Assembly (NCBI GenBank): GCA_034766995.1
Contig: CM068315.1
Location: 24,241,562-24,305,561 of the forward strand
Length of the DNA: 64,000 bases
Origin: Acanthacorydalis orientalis
Lineage: Eukaryota > Arthropoda > Insecta > Megaloptera > Corydalidae
Direction of reading: 5' to 3'
This document shows, in pieces, positions 23,923 to 36,130 of the stretch. The notes beneath the pieces are model-generated. The model was not told the origin of the DNA. It saw only the letters and a program-made list of their open reading frames with translations, and ran no database searches. The translations under genes and the position numbers were made by a program. The stretch's first letter is position 1; the number at the start of each line of letters is the position of its first letter.

Positions 23923-24860
23923 ATCTCATTTTAAACAATCCCTGATTTTATATTTGTAAGAAATATGCCTTAGAAATAAATAAATTATTATTTGATTTCG
24001 ATTTATTTCCAGTTCTGTGACACAATTTTTATTCATAACTTTTCAATATTCTATATAAAATTCTAAACTCAACTATTACAGTCAAGTTAACACATTTTAT
24101 AAATTAAAAACTTATTTTATACGATTAAATTTGTATTAAATTGAAAAATGTTCGCATTTCAATCACGATTTCATCATCTTTGAAGCATTTAGTTGCAGAA
24201 AAATCAGCAGATTAGATTTTTTTCTACTTAAGCAGTAAAAGTGATTAATTATTGTTTAATCATTTTCAATCAGATTTTCTTCTGTATAGAATTCTAAACT
24301 CAACTATTACAGTTAACATAACACATTTTATAAGTTAAAAACTTATTTTATAAGATTAAAATTGCATTAAGTTAAATAATGTTCGCATTTATTTGCGATT
24401 ATATTATCTGCAGAGCATTAAGCGACAGAAAAATATTAAGATTTGATCTTTCAATGCTTTAGCATTTAAAATAATTAATTATGATTTATTGAGAAATCAT
24501 TATTAATCATTTATTTTAGAAAAAGAATTTATTTATGAAATTGAATTTAGCTAGTGTTAGAACTGCTATTCAGCCTTTTTTTCATAATTATAAACAAAAT
24601 TTTTATAATAAATTTTATTGTAACTAAGTTGATACTTCTTTTTTATATTATTTTTGTAAAAAAATACTTTAGTATCTCTATTGAAGGCAAAACTTTCTTG
24701 TTTTAAATAATATTTGTTAGAATTAAAATAATATTAGATTTTAATTTATTTACAATTCTATAACACATAGTTTAATAGTTATATCAGGTTTTAATGTTTC
24801 CTGAATAAGATTTTGAACTCGATTACTACAATTAATTAAATTGAAAAAATATTGAATTAT
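23441..24860. repeat. Higher-order repeat block related to the dispersed satellite
   Basis: TTCTAAACTCAACTATTACAG occurs at about 24061 and 24292, a 231-bp period. It is followed both times by ACACATTTTATAA, a TGTTCGCATTT block, GCAGAAAAAT or GACAGAAAAATAT, and later the AAAAAGAATTTATTTATGAA block. A third, weaker unit starts near 24810 and a related one at 23461-23710. The modules are those seen singly elsewhere in the window. Confidence 0.7.
23797..23918. repeat. Interrupted (TA)n microsatellite
   Basis: Three TA blocks split by ACAAAAAA, TTTA and GTCTTTA. Confidence 0.96.
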
Positions 24861-26986
24861 GTATATGTATTTTATTTTTTTTTTTCAAAAAAAAACCCAT
24901 ATTCTTTCTTTACCATTCTCATTTATTATCTAATAAATGCTAGTTTACTTAGATAGGTGTGTGTACTGGTAATAAACTTTGACTCTTGGAATCCATTAGA
25001 TCTTCAATGCATTTAAAGAAAGTGCGAATAAACTTTTCAAATCATTCACAGCAAGTTCTATGAACTTAACACTTCTTTAATTAAAATATAATGAAGATAA
25101 ATACAATTAATTAACTTTAAAGATTCTTTTTTTCTATGATTTCTTTAAAAAAAGTGTTAAGTATCAAAAAAATCAATTATTATAAAACATCATAAGTGTT
25201 CCTATTGCTAAATAATTAAAAGTTATAAAATGTCATCGTTGGTTATAAATTTGTCTTTATTCGGTACACAAATTTGAATTTTCCAAATTATCACACAAAT
25301 AAAACACGATGACGATTTTAAGACTATGTGTAAATTTTATTAAATGAAGAAAAATTCAGTTCAGAGAATTTTATTTTCTTTCAAAGAATTACTGTATTCT
25401 AAAATTTCTAATTCTTGTTATACTTTTTTCAAAAAACAGTACGAATCTCAAATTAAAATAGAACATTACCGTGGTGGGTTGTTTGAGAAAATAAATTATA
25501 AGTTAGATTCTATGAAACGGATTATTTTTCTTATAGAACTTGTAGAGTTTCGTTGGTTTTTCCTTGTAGAAAAACAATAACTGACATTATTTTAGTTTTT
25601 TCATAGTAAGTAATTAATGTTGAAGGAAAACTTAAATAATAATATAACTAATTGTCTGTGGTAAATTCGTTCAGAATATATAATAAACCTTTAAAGAATT
25701 TCACAGTAAATACTTCCTGATGTTCGAATTTTTTTTCAGACTCTGTTTATTCATATCTTATATGGATTCACAGTAAATATGACTAATTCACATTTTAATA
25801 TCATAAATTTGATAAAAGATATCTTTCAGATAACCGCAGACGATTTGTGCATAAATATTTTATAATAAACGTTTGTGTACCTTTAATACAAATCTAATTA
25901 CCTAAAAGAAGTCAATTAATGCAGCATGTAAAATAACAATTCTTTTATTTACGTTCTGTGCACAGAATAAATAAAGTAGTGTATTTGTTGAATTATTCAA
26001 CGATTCCTTCACATGTTTTGTGTTTGGAATTAAAATAGTTCTAGTAAGCAGTGATACACTTCTGAGAAAATAAATCATTGAGAAACGCTTCAGGGCAATA
26101 ATTTCATGCATTCATTCTTTTTTTACTAGATTTCTTTGCTGTATAATCTTCGTGTTTATCACATTATGTCAATTTTGTTACAATCTGAAATGAAGTTTTT
26201 ATACACGTCTTTTATAATTATTTTTTATTATAACAAGAGGGTTCTACCCCTTAATTGCTTCGTTCGTCAACCACCGGAGAGGGTTCACCATCCGCTCTCC
26301 CTCACAACAAATGATAGAAATTCTTATTGGTCAGAATTCTGATTGATTAATGGAAATTGAGTGGTCTCTATTCTGATTAGTTGACATCTGTCATATGTAT
26401 GTAGCTCTCAAAAGATGCACAACGAAAGAAAGTATACGATTTCAGTGTAAAACTGATAAGAAATTTATCCAAAATATTGTATTCGCTAAATCATTACAGT
26501 AAAAAAATTGTTACACATTTTAACATTGTATTATGTATTGTTAATTTACTTTTTTTATAAACTTTTCCAATAGAAAATTTACTATTTACATTTTACATGG
26601 GTTATTTGTGCATATAATTTGTTGATTTCTGTTTTCTTTTAGTGGAGAGCGAGCAGGGGGCTCCGAAATCTGATATTTACAAAGAAGAATATCAATTGGT
26701 TATAAATAAATAACTTGTTTTATAAAACTATTATTAAATTTTTATATAAAGAGAGATAAATCCAAAATGACTGTAGTTAAATAACAATCAGCTAATTAAT
26801 GAGGTTCTAAAATTAAAAATTATTTCACTCGTATATGTGTAAAATATTGGATATAAATAATATTTATATTAAAAATGGTAATTCAACAACTGTAAATTAC
26901 TTTGAAGGAAAATTAAATATTTAAAATAATATATCAATTGTCTAGAAGATTCCCTTTAAAAATAGTAGGTTAAAATGTATACTTGT

Positions 26987-26988
<2 letters not shown>
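24861..26988. other. No gene seen; one GC-richer patch
   Basis: Open frames here (25344-25580, 25902-26111) are low-complexity. At 26240-26410 the sequence is richer in GC and holds repeated CTGATTG/CTGATTAG blocks, like those near 20320-20390. A GCTCTCC at 26299 has an inverted partner GGAGAGC at 26643, which may mark an undefined short element. Confidence 0.4.
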
Positions 26989-27080
<92 letters not shown>

Positions 27081-27088
27081 ACACACAT
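26989..27088. repeat. (TA)n microsatellite
   Basis: About 100 bp of TA with one GTATA interruption, ending in GTATACACACATA. Confidence 0.97.
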
Positions 27089-27699
27089 ATAAAGAAAGAT
27101 AAAGATAAAAAGAAGTATACGAGTGCTTCTCGAAGTTATAAATGTATATAAATATTCTCAATACAAACAAGAAAGTGGTTTCTTGCTAAACAGGTTTGAT
27201 GATTGTAATAAGATAACTGTATGAAAAAAGATCTGTGCATAGATACTTTATAAATTCAGTATTTTCCTTATTAATTGTAAAAAATCCAAAGGTGTATATT
27301 AGATGTAATATTCGGATAAAGTATTAATATTTAAGGTAATTGTTTTATAAATGCCTTCACATAAATATACCAGTATGTATGTATGTGAATGAATGTATTT
27401 AAAAATATTCGAGTTGTATTCAGATAAAAATACACAATTGATAATTTAAATCGAATATTTCTGGCAACTTCTCGAGTATGATAAATGTTCTAAAATACTC
27501 TTATCAATATATTTCTTAGCGGTTTTATATTAATATGTGCGATCGTCTTACGTCAAACGTGGTCGGAAGGACTTTTTTTAATCGAATTTTGGATATTTTT
27601 CGCTGTATATTTTTTAATGTGGTTTTCATAAAATTCCTTCGCGGTGAACACATTTTTATTCTAGAAGTTTATTTATATGCTTACATATGTGTGTGTATG

Positions 27700-27956
<257 letters not shown>

Positions 27957-28095
27957 TTCTAAAATACATTGTAATATGTATTTTAGTTTTACATTATAAT
28001 ATGTTTTTAATTTTCAATGTTATTAAAGTGAAATTCTACGTTTTCTTCTCTATAAATAATTTACTTGTATATATATATATATACAAAAGAGGGTA

Positions 28096-29398
28096 GGGTG
28101 TAAAGTTCCGACTCTCACACATAGACGGTGCCACTATGCCAATATTTTGATTGTGTTGTATGATTTCATTCTTCATATGCTTATGTTCGAAGATTCAAGT
28201 CAATATGTACGTTTAGTATTGGTTTGACAGCCTACCAAAGTAAACGCCTAAGGCATCGTTTTTAAAAATAGAAAAATAGAAATTCGTGCCGTGACTAAAT
28301 ATTTTTTTTGAGTGGTTCAAGTGCAACCGATGTAAAAAAGAGCTGAATTGAACGTTGTGGGTATAGAAAGTAAGTAAGTAAGTAGTAAGTATTGAAAGTA
28401 AACGCCTCAAGTATCGTTTTTAAAAATATAATAATGGAAATTCGTGCCTTGACTGAATTTTTTTTTGAGCGGTTCAAGTTCAACCGATATAAAAAAAGAG
28501 CTGAATTGAACGTTGTGGGACTCCTATCCATCGAATACAATGGTTAAGCGCTAAGCTCGGACGAGCACCATTAATGAACTACCAGTGGACGTTCCATTGA
28601 AGTGACTACACCAAAAATGATTGAAAAAGTCTGCAAAAGCGTTTTGACAGATTATAGAGTAAAAGTGAGTGAAACAGCAAAGACTTTTAGCATAATATTG
28701 GAACGTGTACGCAATATCTTACACGAACATTTGAGTATGACAAATCTGTGCGCTAGATGGGTGCAGCGTTTGCTCACACCTAACCAAAAACAATGACGAA
28801 AGGACATTTGAACAGATTTATTAGCACTCTATAAGCGCAATCCAACCGATTATTTGCGTCGTTACATTACCGTTAATGAAACTTGAGTCCACTGATATGA
28901 TTTGGCGACTGTTTTTTGGAACGCGCGTGGAATATTCCTCATTGACTACCTTGAAAAGGGAAAAACAGTTAATAGCGAATATAATGCGAACTTATCGCAG
29001 CATTTGAACGATGAAATCAAGAAAAACGGCCATATTTGGCGAAAAAGAAAGTGCTGTTTCATCATGACAATGCACCAAACCGTACATCAGTCATTGCGAT
29101 TGCTAAAATCAATGAATTAAAGTTCGAGTTGCTTTCCCGCCCTACGATATTAGCTAGATTTAGTCCCAAGCGACTATTATATCTTTCCTAACCTCAAAAA
29201 ATGTCTCCATGGAAAAAATTGCGAACAACAATGAAGTCAGCGACGCTGTAAATGACTATCTGAGAACCTTGACAAATCGGCCTATCAGTCTGACATAACC
29301 ACTCTAGAACATTGTTGGGAAAACTGTATCGAGCTAAATGGAAATTTTATTAAAAAATAAATGAAAACCAAACAAAAAAATGTTATTTTCTTTCATCC
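28096..29398 (+). mobile_element. Decayed mariner (irritans/Himar-like group), plus strand
   Basis: TA-flanked ends GGGTGTAAAGTTCC (left) and GGATGAAAGAAAAT (right, inward) enclose 1,303 bp. The plus-strand translation runs in order through TTPKMIEKVCKSVLTDYR and VKVSETAKTF. Then come ILHEHLSMTNLCARWVQRLL (28602-28790), WNARGIFLIDYLEKGKTVN near 28915, and HIWRKRKCCFIMTMHQT near 29030. These are the HTH and DD34D core of irritans-type mariners. The frame is broken several times. A 123-bp stretch near the 5' end is duplicated (28239-28361 and 28397-28519). Confidence 0.9.
28239..28519 (+). repeat. Internal 123-bp duplication in the mariner 5' region
   Basis: AGTAAACGCCTAAGGCATCG…GAACGTTGTGGG repeats 158 bp later as AGTAAACGCCTCAAGTATCG…GAACGTTGTGGG. 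A 35-bp linker rich in AAGT lies between them. The copies differ by several substitutions, so the duplication is not very recent. Confidence 0.9.
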
Positions 29399-29452
<54 letters not shown>

Positions 29453-29463
29453 GGATGAAAGAA
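29388..29463. repeat. Perfect 76-bp palindrome around (TA)n at a mariner end
   Basis: TTCTTTCATCCTACA, then (TA)n, then TGTAGGATGAAAGAA. The left arm is the right terminal repeat of the 28096-29398 mariner. The right arm is the same terminal sequence pointing the other way. The TA run occupies the position of the TA target site. Confidence 0.92.
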
Positions 29464-29468
29464 TCATC

Positions 29469-29471
<3 letters not shown>

Positions 29472-29522
<51 letters not shown>
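29472..29522. repeat. (TA)n microsatellite
   Basis: Fifty-one bp of TA. Confidence 0.97.
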
Positions 29523-29524
<2 letters not shown>

Positions 29525-29599
29525 AACCAATATAGATTGATTTTCAATTTTAAAACCGATGAATTATAATTGAAAACACTAATCTCGGTCTATATTACT

Positions 29600-30000
29600 T
29601 TTCAACATACAATCTATTACTTGTAAACATCAGATTACATTTTAAAAAAAGTGTAATGCTAATTATAGAAAAACCTGTGAATCAGTTTGTCAGATTTTTC
29701 TGTACTTTGACGTTCATAAGATGATAGTATCGTCATCGAAATATTCATAAGAAACAATTAGAAATGATTATTAATGATTTATTGGATATTTTCGACCAGA
29801 AAATGATTTGTGGTTTGTGGTATTAGATCAATCATTTATATCAATCTCATGAATGAAATTGATATAAATCAATATATCTTTTAAAATAACGCGTCTGTTA
29901 AATACAAATAAATTATTTCATTTTGTTAAATTAATTCCTGTGAATAAATACAGTAATATAAACATTCTTAAACCTATTTCTAATAAATATCAGTAATATA
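29600..30000. repeat. Satellite-like relic
   Basis: Holds the module CAGATTTTTCTGTACTTTGA, then GATAGTATCGTCATCGAAAT and GATTTATTGGATATTTTCGA. These are shared with copies near 1500, 13020 and 23230. Confidence 0.6.
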
Positions 30001-30003
30001 TAA

Positions 30004-30730
30004 GGTGTGCCAATTAATTTGGTGCTTTTTTTTATAGAAAATGAATGTTTATATACAGAAAAATGGAATATATTTCAATGTTTAAAATCCTTTCCATTAT
30101 TTTGTGTCCGGCTCATTTTATATTTCCCATTTTTTCCCCATTTTTTTATATGTCCCATTAATTTACAATAAAGTAGACACACTGACTTAATTTACTTGCA
30201 CAAATCTTTTTTCTACCACTTAGCCACCATTGTTGGCCATTTTTATTCATTTATAGGCATATTCAGATAAGATTTCATCGTCTTGACAGTGTCGACGTGT
30301 AGAAAAAAAAATAAAAGAGACAGAAAAGTATTTTTTTATATTTTGCCGCTTAGAAAAGGATGGAATCACCATAAAAAAGCACATAAGCAACAAACGATGA
30401 TTTGTTGAACATTTTCGAATATCTATCTCTCTGGTAACTGACAAATCCTTTATCGAAACAAAGATGACGGCTTTGAGTCATTAATGTCTTTCAGACCTCG
30501 TCCACAATTTTAATATTTTTTTCAAGTTTTATGCATCACACATTTCCTCAATGCCGAACAAATCATCTTCGCAGCTTCGGAAACTTTTTTTTCAACTGGA
30601 TTGCGAAAAGTATACAATGTCTGATATCGTGTTTGTCGGACGCCTTCGTGTTCACTACTGATTTGTGAGGTTATGCACAACTGCTTGGTCAAGGTATAAA
30701 CGTTACAAGTGGATACGTGTGTAAACACTG
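30004..30730 (-). mobile_element. Copy 1 of a mariner-derived repeat, split by a satellite-like insertion
   Basis: The left end AGGTGTGCCAATTAATTTGG matches 52795. The right part (30415-30730) matches 52920-53215 and 54215-54480 on the minus strand, with blocks SSEHEGVRQTRYQTLYTF and then DSKPSSLF. Between them, about 30105-30430, lies sequence absent from the other copies. It carries satellite modules (ACTTGCACAAATCTTTTTTC; AACAAACGATGATTTGTTGA). Confidence 0.7.
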
Positions 30731-30815
30731 TTGCCACTTAATGAGTTGATCGAATTTCAGTACATACAAAATTCCATAAATTATTTGTTTAGTTTAAAAC
30801 TGAATTCCGATTATA

Positions 30816-31345
30816 TTAGATTGGTAGGAAAATTATTGCGGTTTTTATTTTCTGAATTCTAGTCTTAATTTTCTTCAATGAAAGTGTCATTTCATCATGT
30901 TCATGTTAATATCATTTTCAAGTGCATTTTATTAATTTCGTTTTTTATTCAAACTGGGCTATTGAATTAAAGATGAAAAAGAAGTAAATAAGAACAATGT
31001 TTTGTATGAGTTCAAAACGGGTGGCAGAGCAGCAGAAAGTTCTCGTAAACTAAACGATGCTTTTGGTGTGGATACTGTTTAGGAACGTATGGTGAAATGG
31101 TGGTTCCAAAAATTTCGAGCTTGAGACGAGAGCCTTGATGATGAATGTCGCAAGCGTCTTTCTTCAATTGATAACGACCAACTGAAGGTGTTAGTTCAAT
31201 CAGAACCAAGCACGACAATTCGAGAACTTGCACAAAAGTTAGGCGTTAGTCATCCAACAGTTCTGGACCACTTAAAACAGCTAGCTGAGAAAAATGTATA
31301 GAAATTTGAAGGTCATAAACCGCAATTATTTTTCTACCAACCTGA
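30816..31345 (+). mobile_element. Internally deleted mariner (530 bp) keeping the DNA-binding domain
   Basis: TA-flanked ends TTAGATTGGTAGGAAAATTA and (right, inward) TCAGGTTGGTAGAAAAATAA. The plus-strand coding keeps the N-terminal HTH: KTGGRAAESSRKLNDAFGVD, MVKWWFQKFRA, and TIRELAQKLGVSHPTVLDHL. It then jumps directly to the 3' untranslated end, so the catalytic DDD domain is absent. Two in-frame stops remain. Such deletion derivatives can in principle bind ends and titrate transposase, but this copy is broken. Confidence 0.9.
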
Positions 31346-32033
31346 TAGAAAATCTTGGAATTTGTATATATTTAATTTTAAAGTACTTGAAAAATTAATC
31401 TTATTTGAAAGAAACCCAACTTTCACCCATCAGCGTTTGAATTTTTAAAGAAGATATATGTAATCTGTTTAAATACTTTCTTCTCTAAACATTATCATTA
31501 TCTGATCGTTGTATACAGAAAAAAAACTATTTTCAAAAATCGATTCTTTTATTCTGACCATTCGACATACAATATGACAAAGTAATAATTATTTAAAAAT
31601 AATATAAGTTTTAATTAAGTAGAAAGTTTGATTTACACTGTTCATAAATATACACATATGTTTCGAGTGCTATTTTTATATCTTACTTTCTAGAATTACG
31701 AAGTTACTTTTGAAGAACTTTGAAAATAAATAAAAAAGTAGTACTATTTTCTAGTCTTGTTTATAGGTGAAGATATCAGAAATTGAAGTTAACAACAGGT
31801 AAACTATACACAAAACAGTCATTCTTTGTATGTCTTACCAGTTTTTTTCATAAATCATTTATTATTTCATATTTCTTTCTATACAAAGCATCAAACATTT
31901 TTTCAATTCATATCAAAACTTCAAATAAAACGTTTTAATGTTATTTAATTTTGAGCAATGAATTTACAATTAATTCAATTCTTAAAACTCTTCTCTAATT
32001 CTCAAAAGTTTACTTATGAAATTACTAAATATA
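31346..32033. other. No gene seen
   Basis: AT-rich spacer between two mariners. Confidence 0.5.
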
Positions 32034-33323
32034 CGAGGGTGATTTGAAATGTTCGCGGTCTAACATATAAATGACACTAATATTTTAGATATTTGTGGCG
32101 CATTACAAAATGATATATATTTTATACATAACCTCACAGTCTATAATTAATGTGTCAAACAGTTTGTTGCAAACATCAAATTGAATAAAGTTCTTTTTGT
32201 ACCGTTGTTAAAATGGATAAAGTTCAACATCATGCAGTGGTAGTTTTTTGTCAAAAAAAGTTTAACCTCAACATTAATCTTAAATGAGATGAAAAATGTA
32301 TTGTATGATAGTGCACCTCCATATACAATTGTAAAAAAGTGGGCACCTGAATCTCATCGTGGCCATGAAAGCTTAAAAGATAACCTGCGTAGTGGACTTC
32401 AAAAAATTGCGACGACAGAAGAAATTATCCACAAAGTGCACGATATTGTCTTACAGGATCGGCAATTGAAGATATACGAAATTAATAATGCTGTAAGTGT
32501 CTCAAATGAACGCGTGTGTCACATTCTAACTGAAAAGTCAGGTATAAAAAAGCTATCGGCAAGATAGGTGCCGCGTTTACTGACAATTCGATCATAAACG
32601 CATTCGAGTGCAAATTACCCAAGACTGTTTGTATCGATTTAAGATAGATACAATTGACTTTATCCAGCGGATTTGTGACTATAGATGAGATTTAGATTCA
32701 CCATTACACTTCAGAGTTAAAATAACAATCAAAGCAATAGAAGCATGCTGATTCTCCTTCACCGAAAAAAGCAAAATCAGTTTTATCCACTGGAAAAGTG
32801 ATGGCTTCATTTTTATGGGATGCGAAAGGAATCTTGCTAATTGACTACCTTCTAAAGAGACAAACGATAACGAGAGAGTATTATGCTAAACTTTTGGATC
32901 GACTCGATCAAACAATTCGTGAGAAAAGGTCAGGTTTATCAAAGAAAAAATCATTTTCCATCAGGACAATGCACGCCCCCATATAAGTGTTGTATTTATG
33001 GCAAAACCCGCTTAATTGAAGTAAACTTGCTGCCCCATTAAGCCTATTCTCTAGATTTGGCCCGCACATAGAATTCTATCCGTTCCTAAAACTTAAAAAA
33101 ATCCTTGGTGGTAGGTGATTTTCGTCAGATGAAGAACTTATAGCAACAGTGAATCGATATTTTGAAGACCTCCAAGAAAAAGATTTCCGAGACAGCATAA
33201 AGCACAGAAATATCGCCGGATGAAGTGAAGTGAAGTTCAGGGAGACCATATTCAAAAATAAAAATAATTTAAAAACGCAGGTTATATTCTTATCGCAAGT
33301 TATAACTTTTCAAATCGCCGTCG
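32034..33323 (+). mobile_element. Decayed mariner with CGAGGGTG ends, plus strand
   Basis: TA-flanked ends CGAGGGTGATTTGAAATGTT and (right, inward) CGACGGCGATTTGAAAAGTT, 1,290 bp apart. The longest intact piece (32289-32567) carries KIATTEEIIHKVHDIVLQDR, then VSVSNERVCHILTEKSGIKK, i.e. the second HTH. The catalytic region at 32798-32986 gives MMASFLWDAKGILLIDYLLK, then LSKKKSFSIRTMHAPI, where the usual HQDNAP motif is corrupted. Frame breaks lie between and after these pieces. The ends and wording suggest a rosa-like group, with low certainty. Confidence 0.88.
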
Positions 33324-33402
33324 TATTAATAACAAATACATAACTTAAATATTATTACACTTTACAACTTTCATAAATGAGCCGATTAATCTTTATCAAT
33401 GC

Positions 33403-33445
<43 letters not shown>

Positions 33446-34040
33446 ATATAGATTTAATTTTGCGGTAAAAGAAAGTAGGAAGTTCAATGCTGTTCGCAAG
33501 TATTTGTGATTGATAAGAATAAATTCAAATAATCAGGTGACTAGTCAGATATTTCGCTTCTTAAAAAAACTATCGCGGTTATGGTTAGTACGACCTCGGA
33601 TAATACAATGAAATAAATCCGTTACGTTTATTAAAATTAACAACTGATATTACCTTCTAAGACCACATAAGAGAGGTTTTGTATTTTCTGTAAATACGTC
33701 GATTATATTTATTTATAAATAACATTACATGTAAGAATACAGTTCTGATAATGTGGATAAATTCAGTTTCACAAATGAACAATATTTTCCATCCTAAGTA
33801 AGTGTTTTTCAAGAATAAGATAGTTACATAATTGATATGAATTGCAAACGTAAGCAACAATCAAAAATGATCAGTCATTATTTATTGAACATTATTGTTT
33901 AGGAATATTTTATTTGTGGTTTGTGGAGTGAAAAATAATTTATTTATAATAACATGTAGTTTAGTCTAGATTTATGTGTAATTAAATCTTTCTAATTATA
34001 ATAAAAGAGTATAACTATGAACAATTTATGTTGTACATCT
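33324..34040. other. TA tract and satellite relic; no gene
   Basis: (TA)n at about 33409-33436. A copy of the dispersed repeat is at 33740-33960 (GTTTCACAAATGAACAATAT; TTATTTATTGAACATTATTG). Confidence 0.55.
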
Positions 34041-34090
34041 GTTACTTCGGGCGCTAATGACTTAGCTGTCGACGCGCTCCTCAACCACAA
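34041..34090 (-). repeat. Copy of the ~59-bp mini-repeat, inverted
   Basis: Minus strand: TTGAGGAGCGCGTCGACAGC, then TAAGTCATTAGCGCCCGAAG. This aligns with the modules at 20484-20540 and 56903-56961. Confidence 0.75.
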
Positions 34091-34290
34091 ATATCTATCT
34101 GTCTTCATCGGTTATCTTCTTTTCTAGTAATATACTCCATTGATTTCGATTTTAAACTCGTTACTGATATTGTTTAGTTTATGACTTTTATTTGTGCTGT
34201 TCTTATTCTATCTCTCTTTGTTATTATTAATTTTCATCTTTCATTCTTCTCCGAGTGTCTGATTTAACTGAATTGCTTTTTAATTCAATT

Positions 34291-34310
34291 AATATATATA
34301 TATATATATA
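34291..34310. repeat. Short (TA)n
   Basis: Twenty bp of TA just upstream of the Tigger fragment. Confidence 0.9.
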
Positions 34311-34356
34311 CTGTAGAGTATTTTTATGCATATCTTTTTAACGCAGTTTTGAAGTT

Positions 34357-34990
34357 ATGTGGTGCTTATTTCATACAAATTATATGACGCAGAAAGCTCT
34401 CGATTTTAAAGTTCTATTAATTTTTAACAATGCACCAGGCCATCCGCATTTAGAACATCGAAATGTGCAAGTAGTGTTTTCTCCACCCAATACAACAACC
34501 ATTATTCAGCTATTAGATCAAGGCATATTTGCTTTTTTTAAAAAAAATATTACGTTAACCTCACTTATCAATTTATATTGGATAAATTAGAAACTGTGTC
34601 GCTAACAGTAACTGACATTTGGAAAAAATTTCTATTCTGGACTGTTTAAATCATGATGTATCTGCTGTCGCTCAAATAAGAGCACAAACTTTAAATGCCT
34701 GCTGGAAAACAGCTTGGCCTTGATGTGTTGTAAACATTGCAACTATTCAAACATCGACATTATCAGCTGAAATCATTATTATGGTACATAGAATTGACGG
34801 AGAAGGTTTTGATACCTTTAGCCAGAATGATGTCGACGAATTGTTTGTGGATAATGCCTTAAATAACGATAGTATTATTGGTATGACTTTAGATATCGTC
34901 GGAGATCTGGAAAACGATAGTGAAGCGGAAGAAAAAAATATCCCTCTCACTATAAATACAATTCGACAAGGTCTTCGATTTTGCAATAAA
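34357..34990 (+). pseudogene. Pogo/Tigger-type transposase, C-terminal half
   Basis: The plus strand shows the Tigger catalytic signature FKVLLIFNNAPGHP, then VVFSPPNTTTIIQLLDQGIF. The usual LLLDNAPGHP Asp reads Asn here. After a frame break come DIWKKFSILDCLNHD, NACWKTAWP, and a conserved acidic tail (EGFDTFSQNDVDELF…NNDSIIGMTLDIV) ending with a stop at 34990. The N-terminal CENP-B-like half is absent and terminal repeats were not found. It is a 5'-truncated relic. Confidence 0.88.
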
Positions 34991-35486
34991 TAAGAAAATC
35001 ATTTTCTTGTTCATAACACAAATTCTGAATGAGTCTTCAAATTCCAACGTGATTTGAAGAATTGTATGTCTGGATATAGAAAACTGCAAAAAAAAATTAA
35101 TAAAATCATCATTGCAATGTTTGATTACTGATTACATTGTCAGAGAAAAAAAATCAACACGGAACAGAGTTCGCTATAGCACACTTCAACCGTATTACTT
35201 CCCTAATTTCTTCACTTATTTCATTTTCATATTTCTTTTGTATTAATTTTTCCTTTGAAAAATATTCTCCTGATCGATTTCATTGAATTTTCATAAAACA
35301 TTAAAAAAATTGCATCAAATCTACGCGTAAGTCCATTTATATTATTATATTGACGATTTTGTCAATAACGTTTATATGAAAATATTCTTCATGAGTTTTC
35401 TGGTCTTTAAATCGGCGACTTATTTCAAATTCTGTAATGATTTCATTTTCGACTGCAATTTTTTTACACTCGACAAGAACTGACTT
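34991..35486. other. No gene seen
   Basis: AT-rich flank of the Tigger fragment; no open frame of note. Confidence 0.5.
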
Positions 35487-36130
35487 TCAGGTTTTCTTAA
35501 GTTTTTTGATATCTTCAATTAAGCTTTTAATATTATCTTTTTCTAAATCAAATGTTGTGTAGATTGACCATTGTAACGTGTGGATTCTCGATTGGCCAGC
35601 ACGAACAATCGTGGTTGTTAAAGGAACCATTCGACTTAAACATTGCTTAATCATTCCAAACGATCTTATTAGCAAAAAAGCGTCCCCTGCAGATTTTCTT
35701 AAATAATAATCGTAAAATACAACCCTACGATCAGGATCGTCTTCGTTCAAAGTCTGCACTAATCTTGAAATCTATTTTTTTTCATCTTGCATGCTTTAAA
35801 ATGTTATAAACACTGAATTTGATGTTTGTTACCTCACGACCCGCTTATTGGACAGATTTCCTTGACGCGTGTCGAAAAATTTCGAGCATCTCTTATGATC
35901 TCGTGAACTTTGTGGTTGTATAAAATCTTACAAATCATTTCCTCTGTATATTTCACAGTGTAATCCACTTCGAATTGATCACAAATACGCAAAATTTCAA
36001 AATATGCTCGTTATTCATTCATTCTTAAGTTGCCTCTCAACTCTGTTGATATTTTACAACTTTCAATATTACTTCCATAAAAATTTCCAGTGATTTGTTT
36101 CAAATCTGATATTTTTCATTACTACAACCG
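35487..36130 (-). pseudogene. Decayed coding sequence of unknown family
   Basis: On the minus strand two stretches have protein-like composition. The first, near 36020-35840, includes YFEILRICDQFEVDYTVKYT, then EEMICKILYNHKVHEIIRDA. The second, 35759-35487, includes LNEDDPDRRVVFYDYYLRKS, then IRAGQ-like and TLQWSIYTTFDLEKDNIKSL, and a stop. Stops and a frameshift separate them, with no clean splice pair. Region 2 starts with an LNEDDPDRR block that loosely recalls insect DD34E-type transposases, but the rest does not. It could be a retro-pseudogene or an old transposon gene. Confidence 0.4.

Noticed and set aside
35487..35759. Naming this frame a Tc-type transposase from its LNEDDPDRR block.
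   Set aside because: Only the first few residues agree; the rest has no DDE motif, so it is left as unknown.
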